This document shows, in pieces, positions 58,478 to 64,000 of a stretch of DNA of 64,000 nt. Origin of the DNA: Hymenobacter sp. YIM 151500-1 (GTDB taxonomy: Bacteria; Bacteroidota; Bacteroidia; Cytophagales; Hymenobacteraceae); contig NZ_CP110139.1 in assembly GCF_025979885.1 (NCBI RefSeq), positions 1,798,001-1,862,000 of the forward strand, given 5' to 3'. The position numbers and the translations under genes were made by a program. Numbering within the stretch: position 1 is the first letter of the stretch; every line of letters begins with the position of its first letter. The notes below the pieces were generated by a model. The model was not told the origin of the DNA, made no database searches, and saw only the letters and a program-made list of their open reading frames with translations.

Positions 58478-59335
58478 ATGAAAACCAACTTCCCTGCCTT
58501 ATCGAGAAATCTGAGCTTCGCCCTGCTGGCCGGCTTGTCGCTGGCGGCCTGCGAAAACACCGAGCCCCGGCCCGCTGCTTCCGCCACCGCCCCGGCCTCG
58601 GCCGATGCCCGCCTGAGCCGCCCGGTTCGCCCGCAGCGCAACTCCTTCGTGCCGGGCCACTACCGCGCCGAGAGCGTGCTAAAAAACGAGCCCACCCAGA
58701 TTGTGCTGGGGCTGACGACCAAAGCCAACACCCCCGACGTAACGCAAGCCCTGGAATCCGCCATGCAGCAGTACAACAGCCTGAACCTGAACATCACCTT
58801 CGTCCGCCAGGGCGCCGCCTCGGGCGCGGGCCAGCAGTACTTCGTGACCATCGACGACCAGAATGCCCCCGTCATCAGCAACAGCGGCATCAGCTTCTCC
58901 AACTACAGCGCCGATGCCACCACGGGGGACTTTATTTCGGCCAGCCAGTTTCCGTTTCAGATTAACGGCAACCCCGACAACGTGGAGCCGGGCCGCACGC
59001 TGCAAGTCAATACGACCTACGCCCTGGCCAAAGGCGGCAGCTACCTGATCAACCTCTTCCTCAAGGAGCTGGGCCACGTGCTGGGCGTGGAGAATACCGA
59101 CATCCGGGGCTCCCGCATCCGGGGCACCGACATGATAGACGTCAATTACACGGCCAACGGCATCCGCTACCAGAAAAACCAGCTCAACGGCACCCCCGTG
59201 CTCGTGCCCGAAACCCGCTCCACCACCGCCGACCCCACTTCCGTGTTCACCGTGGGCGGCTCTACCTATAGCCCGGCTCCGGCTAGCCTCAACGCCAAAG
59301 ACCAGCTGGTGCTGCGCCTGCTCTTCGGCAAGTAA
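58478..59335 (+). CDS. M57-like 'dual-action HEIGH' protein lacking zinc ligands
   Basis: A 285-residue lipoprotein (Cys25). It has the architecture of the M57 zinc metallopeptidase family: an N-terminal ALESAMQQYNSLNLNITFVRQ block, QQYFVTIDDQ, GISFSNYS and the helix FLKELGHVLGVENTD. In that family the helix reads HExxHxxGxxH. Here the first His is K196 and the third is N206, while E197 and H200 remain. It is therefore probably inactive as a protease, or uses another site. The end (VFTVGGSTYSPAPASLNAKDQLVLRLLF) is family-typical. It may act as a binding protein. Confidence 0.75.
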   Translation: MKTNFPALSRNLSFALLAGLSLAACENTEPRPAASATAPASADARLSRPVRPQRNSFVPGHYRAESVLKNEPTQIVLGLTTKANTPDVTQALESAMQQYNSLNLNITFVRQGAASGAGQQYFVTIDDQNAPVISNSGISFSNYSADATTGDFISASQFPFQINGNPDNVEPGRTLQVNTTYALAKGGSYLINLFLKELGHVLGVENTDIRGSRIRGTDMIDVNYTANGIRYQKNQLNGTPVLVPETRSTTADPTSVFTVGGSTYSPAPASLNAKDQLVLRLLFGK

Positions 59336-59362
59336 AAGCACCAATCAGTAAAACCGGACAGG

Positions 59363-59396
59363 CCCTCCTCTACCCTTTCCAGCGGGTACGGGAGGG
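59363..59396 (+). terminator. Probable terminator of the M57-like gene
   Basis: Two stacked stems (ccctcc / ggaggg and taccc / gggta) with an 8-nt loop, followed by tttgtttgtt. Confidence 0.6.
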
Positions 59397-59454
59397 TTTG
59401 TTTGTTGGGTGGTGCCTCAGTTCCCGTACCTTCGCTGACCTCACGCCTACTGCT

Positions 59455-60819
59455 ATGCTGAACTCTCTGCGCATTCAAAACTTCAAGTCCTGGAAGGATA
59501 CCGGCGACATCCAATTCGGTAGCATCACCGGCTTCTTCGGCACCAATTCATCCGGCAAGACCAGCATCTTACAGTTTCTTTTGATGCTGAAGCAGACCGT
59601 GGAATCGTCGGATAGAGCACAGATTTTGAATTTGGGAGACGAGCGTTCATACGCAGAGTTAGGGACGATGCATGATATTATTCATAATCATGAGAGCCAC
59701 GATTACATAGAATTTAAAATAACTTATAATAGCTCTTACCCTGTATTACTTCCTGCCGAAACAGAGCTTGACGGTGTACATATTGGAGATATTGAATTTA
59801 AAGCAATTATTGAAAAAAGTGATGATGAGACATCTCTTATTCAATTTCAGTACCTGTTAGATAACAAGTCATTTGGCATCTCTCAAGACCAATCTACAAA
59901 TGAATTTTATGTAGATATACATGGTATAGAAATGGAAGAAAATGAACATATATTTCCTAACATAAACGACCCTTATAAATTCTATGGCTTTCCAAATATA
60001 TTATCATTTTATTACAATAAAGGAAATGTTTTTAACGATCTGCCAAGCAGCCTACAGATGCTATTTGACAAATTTTATTATTTAGGCCCCCTTCGTGATT
60101 ACCCTAAACGCCTATACACCTGGGCTGGAGAAAAAACACAAGGAGTTGGTAATCGTGGTGAAAGAGCTATTGCAGCTTTGCTAGCTTCTCGAAATCACCC
60201 CCGATTGTCTTGGATAAGCATGGGGACTGGGAAAGTACGTCGCTCTTTAGAAGAGCACATAGCCTACTGGCTCAAAGAACTCGGCCTCATTCACTCCTTC
60301 GCCGTTCGCCCCATTGCCCCAAACCGCAAGGAATACGAAGTACGCATCAAGCGCACCGCAGAATCCGCCGAGGTATTTCTGACCGATGTAGGCTTTGGCG
60401 TTTCGCAGCTGCTGCCGGTGCTGGTGCTGCTGTTTTATGTGCCGGAGGGCTCTACGATTATTCTGGAGCAGCCGGAAATTCATTTGCACCCTGCGGTGCA
60501 GGCGGGCTTGGCCGATGTATTTATTGACGCTATCAAGCGGCGTAACGTGCAGATTATTTTGGAAAGCCACAGTGAGCATCTGTTGCAGCGCTTGCAATTA
60601 CGTATGGCGGAGAAGGGCCTCAATCCTGAAAAGGAATTTGATTCAACTAAAGCAAATCTGTATTTCACATCCATAGAACAAGGTGAGTCTAAGCTTACGC
60701 CTTTACAGCTGGATGAATATGGAAATATCAATAATTGGCCCGACGGCTTCTTTGGTGATACGCTGGGCGAAGCCGCCGCCATGATGAAAGCTGAAATGAA
60801 ACGTAAAATGCATCAGTAG
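59455..60819 (+). CDS. DUF3696/OLD-like AAA ATPase, component of a putative defence module
   Basis: A 454-residue SMC/OLD-type ATPase. Walker A is GTNSSGKT (29-36) in an N-terminal LRIQNFKSWKDTGDI context. The ABC-like signature is VGFGVSQLLPVL (about 312-323), Walker B is LEQPEIHLHP (337-346), the H-loop is LESHSEHLLQRLQ and the DUF3696 end is INNWPDGFFGDTLGEA. The middle (about residues 50-250) is AT-rich and variable; the ends are GC-richer. There is no TOPRIM domain, unlike OLD nucleases, so the nuclease function is likely supplied by the PIN gene that starts seven bases after its stop. Confidence 0.85.
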   Translation: MLNSLRIQNFKSWKDTGDIQFGSITGFFGTNSSGKTSILQFLLMLKQTVESSDRAQILNLGDERSYAELGTMHDIIHNHESHDYIEFKITYNSSYPVLLPAETELDGVHIGDIEFKAIIEKSDDETSLIQFQYLLDNKSFGISQDQSTNEFYVDIHGIEMEENEHIFPNINDPYKFYGFPNILSFYYNKGNVFNDLPSSLQMLFDKFYYLGPLRDYPKRLYTWAGEKTQGVGNRGERAIAALLASRNHPRLSWISMGTGKVRRSLEEHIAYWLKELGLIHSFAVRPIAPNRKEYEVRIKRTAESAEVFLTDVGFGVSQLLPVLVLLFYVPEGSTIILEQPEIHLHPAVQAGLADVFIDAIKRRNVQIILESHSEHLLQRLQLRMAEKGLNPEKEFDSTKANLYFTSIEQGESKLTPLQLDEYGNINNWPDGFFGDTLGEAAAMMKAEMKRKMHQ

Positions 60820-60826
60820 AAAACCG

Positions 60827-61315
60827 ATGCATTACATTATTGATACGAACGTACCTGTTACAGCAAATGGAAAATCTGATGCAGGCCCGGCTTGCGTTAA
60901 GGCCGCAGCGGAGCGACTTGAGCAGCTTAAGGCTGGCGAAATACTGGTGCTGGATACTGCATTTATCATCCTCAATGAATATGACAGGAACCTGAACTCC
61001 ATTGGTCAACCAGGCCCAGGAGATGCTTTCTATCTATGGGCGTTACGCCAGCGCAACAATCCGGCACGCTGTGAGCAGGTCCCACTACAAACCGACCCCG
61101 ACGGCAGCTTCACCGCCTTCCCCACCGACTCTGACCTAGCCGGTTTCGACTCCTCGGACCGCAAATTTGTGGCGCTGGCCCTTACCCATCCGGCCCGCCC
61201 GGCCATTGTCAACGCCACCGATACCGACTGGCATAAGGACCTGGCGGCACTGCAGCGCCACGGCGTGACAGTAGAGTTCATTTGTCCGGAAGAGATGAGC
61301 CGTCAGCGTCTTTGA
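60827..61315 (+). CDS. PIN-domain nuclease, partner of the upstream ATPase
   Basis: A 162-residue PIN-like protein. The four acidic residues expected for metal-dependent RNA cleavage are present: D6 (YIIDTNV), E51 (ILNEYDRNL), D111 (SDRKFVALAL) and D132 (NATDTDW, with D134). Longer than a minimal VapC because of an inserted LRQRNNPARCEQVPLQTD segment. There is no VapB-like antitoxin beside it; the partner is the DUF3696 ATPase, seven bases upstream. I infer that ATPase sensing gates RNA or DNA cleavage, as in Septu-type two-gene defence systems, though the nuclease type differs. Confidence 0.8.
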   Translation: MHYIIDTNVPVTANGKSDAGPACVKAAAERLEQLKAGEILVLDTAFIILNEYDRNLNSIGQPGPGDAFYLWALRQRNNPARCEQVPLQTDPDGSFTAFPTDSDLAGFDSSDRKFVALALTHPARPAIVNATDTDWHKDLAALQRHGVTVEFICPEEMSRQRL

Positions 61316-61321
61316 GAAAAC

Positions 61322-62278
61322 CTACTTCCGCACCAGGCGCACGGTGGCCACGCAGCGGAAGCCCAGCCAGTTTTGCGGGCCCTGGTAGGGCTGACGGCTG
61401 CGGAGGGTGAGGCCCTGCACTGAAGTTTTGAATGAGCCACCCTTGGCCAGGCCGGGCGTGGCCGTCATTTCGGCCACGTTGCCGATGACGTGCAGCACGC
61501 CCAGGCCGTTGGGCGGGCCGCTGGTGGCGGCGTGCAGCGGAAAGGTTTCCCTGGCCGGGGCGCAGAAAAACACCTGGTTGGAGCCGGCCAGGTAGTAGTT
61601 CTCTTTCAGATTGAAGGGCAGCTCGTAAGCGGTTTCCGCGGCCGGGTGCGGCAGGTGCTGAGCGTCGAGGCAGGCCACGAGGTCGTCGGCGGCGGTTAGG
61701 GGCAGAGGTTTGGACTTGCGCGTGGGCCGGGTCTGGACTAGCTCAAACGGGCGCGGGCCGGGCGGCAGGCCCCCGGCGGCGGCTTGCTCCCACTCGGCTT
61801 CGGTGGGCAGGCGGTACTCCACGGTCACGGTGTAGTCGCGCAGCTCGGGGTGCTGCTTGCGGAAGGCGGCGCTCTGGAAGTAGCCGCGGCTGACTACGGC
61901 GCTGCGCCAGCGGCAGTAGGCGCGGGCCTGCTCGTGGGTAATGTTGGTTATGGGGTTGGTACGGTTAGTTGGAATCCAGAAAAAAGGCTGTACTGCTTGC
62001 CCCGTGTCTACGCTTGTTGAAACCCACTTTGTAGTATCAGGCAGTTGACTGCGGAAAAACTGCGCCGAGGAGTCACGGCGGATGAAGTGCAGGTACTCCA
62101 GCCAGTGTAGGTTGGCTACCTCGGCTTCGTCCACGAACAGGTTATCGGCCAGGCGTACCGTGCCGGGCGGCTCGGGCAGCGGTGGGGTGGTTTGGGCGCG
62201 GCTGAAGTCCGGCCCGCTGACCAGCAGCGCCGCGCCGACGGCGGCAGCCCGGTAAGGCAGGTAGTTGGGTAGTTTCAT
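61322..62278 (-). CDS. Formylglycine-generating-enzyme/sulfatase-modifying factor family protein
   Basis: A 318-residue exported member of the SUMF1/EgtB/PvdO fold. Signal-like start MKLPNYLPYRAAAVGAALLVSGPDFSRAQ. Blocks NLFVDEAEVANLHWLEYLHFI, HEQARAYCRWRSAVVSRGY, YRLPTEAEWEQAAAGGL, GVLHVIGNVAEMT and QNWLGFRCVAT are family marks and resemble GldJ/GldK-type proteins of Bacteroidota more than classical FGE. Some relatives are parts of the gliding/T9SS machinery, others modify proteins. Convergent with the PIN gene, six bases between stops. Confidence 0.85.
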   Translation of the reverse strand: MKLPNYLPYRAAAVGAALLVSGPDFSRAQTTPPLPEPPGTVRLADNLFVDEAEVANLHWLEYLHFIRRDSSAQFFRSQLPDTTKWVSTSVDTGQAVQPFFWIPTNRTNPITNITHEQARAYCRWRSAVVSRGYFQSAAFRKQHPELRDYTVTVEYRLPTEAEWEQAAAGGLPPGPRPFELVQTRPTRKSKPLPLTAADDLVACLDAQHLPHPAAETAYELPFNLKENYYLAGSNQVFFCAPARETFPLHAATSGPPNGLGVLHVIGNVAEMTATPGLAKGGSFKTSVQGLTLRSRQPYQGPQNWLGFRCVATVRLVRK

Positions 62279-62434
62279 GCAGAGGCGGGCCAGGCAGCAG
62301 CGGCGGCTTGCGCCGGAGCAGCCGGGAAATCCGGCCCCGAAGATACGCACGGCCGCGCCAGCCACCAGGCACGTTTCCGGCGGCGGCCGGCGTTGTTACG
62401 TAGGTCTGAACTCATTCTTTTTCCTGATTGCGGC

Positions 62435-62863
62435 ATGTGGTGGATTTTCTCGTTGCTGGCAGCCGTGGCGGCGGCCGTGGTGGTCACGTTGTCGAAAGTG
62501 GGCGTGAGAAACGTGGAGCCGAGCGTGGCGTTTGCCGTGCAGTCGGTGCTGATTGTGGCGGTGGCCTGGGGCGTGGTGGCCTGGCAGGGGCACCTACCGC
62601 AGGTGGCCCAGATGGAGCGGCGCACCTGGCTGTTTCTGGTAGCGGCCGGCGTTATTACCTGTCTGTCGTCGCTGCTTTCCTTTCAGGCTCTGAAGCTGGG
62701 GCCAGCCTCGCGCACCTCATCGTTCGACAAAATCTCCCTGGTGTTTTCCATTGTGCTGGCGGTGCTGTTTCTCAAGGAGAAGATTACCTGGCAGGTAGTG
62801 CTGGGCGCTGCCCTGATGGCTGCCGGCGCCCTGCTCATTGCCTTCACCCGCCCGGCAGAGTAA
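62435..62863 (+). CDS. EamA-family transporter, single (half) domain
   Basis: A 142-residue membrane protein with four to five hydrophobic segments. It corresponds to one EamA repeat: MWWIFSLLAAVAAAVVVTLSKVGVRNVEPSVAFAVQSVLIV and LGPASRTSSFDKISLVFSIVLAVLFLKEKITWQVVLGAALMAAGALLIA. Complete EamA proteins have two such repeats; half-size forms dimerise as in the small multidrug/duplicated families. Substrate unknown. Start at 62435. Confidence 0.88.
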   Translation: MWWIFSLLAAVAAAVVVTLSKVGVRNVEPSVAFAVQSVLIVAVAWGVVAWQGHLPQVAQMERRTWLFLVAAGVITCLSSLLSFQALKLGPASRTSSFDKISLVFSIVLAVLFLKEKITWQVVLGAALMAAGALLIAFTRPAE

Positions 62864-63449
62864 GCACTTTCCTGGCCGTATTTTCCTCAGCCAGCCATTG
62901 CTACAACCCGCTTCCGGCGCCCGGCTGCCCTGCTCTGCCAGGTGGCGCAGCAAGTGTTGGTTGGTGGCGTGGGGCCGTTGTCGTTTTTGTCCCGCGCCCT
63001 CCGCCCAGGCAGCGGGGCGGCTTGCTCGTGTCTGCTTTCTGCTCATAGGCGTTTCAAGAGGTTGCCCAAGGCGCCTTGGCAGAACATGCTAGTGAACTCC
63101 CCCACAGCTTCTTGGCCGAAAGCGCGGCTCTGACAATATGCAGCAACAAGAATAATTATAATATTTCAATTTTTATTTTCACTTTCAGTTGAAAGCAGTG
63201 TGTACCACCTAATGCTACTACTCCTGAAATCTGCCTGCCACGTAGCAACCGTTTAGCCGAAGCAGCTCGCCCTTTTGATTCAATGCCAAAAAGTTACACC
63301 TCTACGGTATGCAAACTAGGGCCTGGGTTGGCGGCGGCTGGCTACCTTTAAGTTGCTCCTCACCGGCTTGTACCCATCTGTTAAAAGTTATACTACAGCT
63401 TGGGCATCTGCCGACGGGGCTTTCTGCTCTTCCATCACCAACCAACCGC
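62864..63449. other. Intergenic before the last gene
   Basis: 586 bp, AT-rich between 63130 and 63200. A TACCTTTA at about 63343-63350 resembles a -7 element of the last gene. No gene is supported; frames here are short and irregular. Confidence 0.4.
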
Positions 63450-64000
63450 ATGAAGCACCGTTTCTTTCTCCTCCTGCTGTGGCCCTGGCTATGGCTGTTG
63501 CCTGGCCGGGGGCAGGCTCAAACCACCGTGTACCCGGCCGGCGCAGGCGTGGTAAACGTGAAAGCAGCCCCCTACAATGCTAAGGGCGACGGCACCACCG
63601 ACGACACCCAGGCCCTGCAAAAAGCCATTACTGATAACCTGGGCCGCACGATTTACCTGCCCGCGGGCACCTACCTGGTCAGCAACCGCCTCGAAGCCAG
63701 AAGCGCCGACGGCAAGTGGAACTGCGGGCTGCGCCTGATTGGTCAGAGCCAGGCCAGCACCATCATCAAGCTGAAAGACAATGCCGCGGGCTACAACGCC
63801 CCAGCTACGCCGCGGGCCGTGGTGTACACCGCCTCGTCGCTGTTTGTGGAGCAGCCCTACGGTGGTGGCAAGGACTATCCCGGCCTGGGCGAAGGCAACG
63901 AAGCCTTCAGCAACTACGTGCAGCACCTGACCGTGGATGTAGGCCAGGGCAACGCTGGCGCCATCGGCCTCGACTACCTCTGCAATAACGTGGGCGCTGT
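63450..64000 (+). CDS. Pectate-lyase-superfamily (GH28-related) secreted protein, N-terminal part
   Basis: The gene starts at 63450 and runs off the right edge (183 codons visible). Signal peptide MKHRFFLLLLWPWLWLLPGRGQAQ. The next residues VVNVKAAPYNAKGDGTTDDTQALQKAI match the opening of the pectate-lyase/GH28-related beta-helix superfamily (the 'aKGDGttDDT' motif). TIYLPAGTYLVSNRLEA and LRLIGQSQASTIIKL are the first helix coils. Probably a secreted polysaccharide lyase or hydrolase; the catalytic part lies outside the window. Confidence 0.88.
   Translation, partial: MKHRFFLLLLWPWLWLLPGRGQAQTTVYPAGAGVVNVKAAPYNAKGDGTTDDTQALQKAITDNLGRTIYLPAGTYLVSNRLEARSADGKWNCGLRLIGQSQASTIIKLKDNAAGYNAPATPRAVVYTASSLFVEQPYGGGKDYPGLGEGNEAFSNYVQHLTVDVGQGNAGAIGLDYLCNNVGA

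Noticed and set aside
60827..61315. PIN gene as a VapC toxin of a VapBC pair
   Set aside because: No small antitoxin gene upstream or downstream; the adjacent gene is a large ATPase, and the protein is longer than a minimal VapC.
1..64000. tRNA, rRNA or riboswitch genes
   Set aside because: The intergenic spaces were read for cloverleaf arms with a GTTCRA-type loop and for known riboswitch cores; none was convincing by eye. A tRNA or covariance-model search would be decisive.

Overview
The window looks like chromosomal DNA of a high-GC Bacteroidota, most likely Hymenobacter or a close relative (order Cytophagales). Three proteins carry type IX secretion (T9SS) C-terminal sorting domains. The Bacteroidota -7 promoter motif TAnnTTTG, or close variants, precedes several genes. 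Almost all genes share the same GC-rich codon use, and short palindromic elements fill the intergenic spaces. I found no rRNA, tRNA, CRISPR array, transposase or integrase.

Layout. 1-5 kb: flippase-like membrane protein, RuvC, a PhzF-family enzyme, and an ECF sigma factor overlapping a gene for a membrane-anchored protein with a barrel-like C-terminus. 5-13.3 kb: a lipoprotein, a T9SS cargo protein, a spore-photoproduct-lyase-like radical SAM protein, a 2H phosphoesterase, a BLUF photoreceptor, nicotinamidase and a GNAT acetyltransferase. 13.7-28 kb: malate:quinone oxidoreductase, a methyltransferase, small secreted proteins, an MBL hydrolase, a DUF4097-like protein, YebC, a serine hydrolase, an alpha/beta-hydrolase lipoprotein, a TlpA-like thioredoxin and RluF. 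27.9-36.8 kb: an AlkZ-like DNA glycosylase, then a biotin cluster (bioB, esterase, bioF, an AT-rich orphan, bioD, bioA and a ketoacyl synthase overlapping bioA). 37-47 kb: M28 peptidase, T9SS Asp-box protein, the lysine genes lysC and lysA, a GT39 glycosyltransferase and a pair of envelope proteins. 47.7-58 kb: aldehyde dehydrogenase, di-heme oxidoreductase, DUF2905 protein, GH43 enzyme with a ricin-type lectin, DUF6438 lipoprotein and topoisomerase III. 58.4-64 kb: a zinc-site-less M57-like protein, an ATPase plus PIN-nuclease pair, an FGE-like protein, an EamA half-transporter and the start of a pectate-lyase-superfamily protein.

Most of this is housekeeping. Three things stand out. (1) A two-gene module, a DUF3696/OLD-like ATPase followed 7 bp later by a PIN-domain protein with all four acidic residues, has uneven base composition and looks like an uncharacterised defence or toxin-like system. 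(2) A biotin cluster carries a ketoacyl synthase and an esterase but no recognisable bioC or bioH, and is interrupted by an AT-rich orphan gene. (3) At least seven families of interspersed palindromic elements (60-200 bp) occur here. Several are nested inside tandem GGTGACA-type arrays, and one supplies the stop codon of the gene it abuts.
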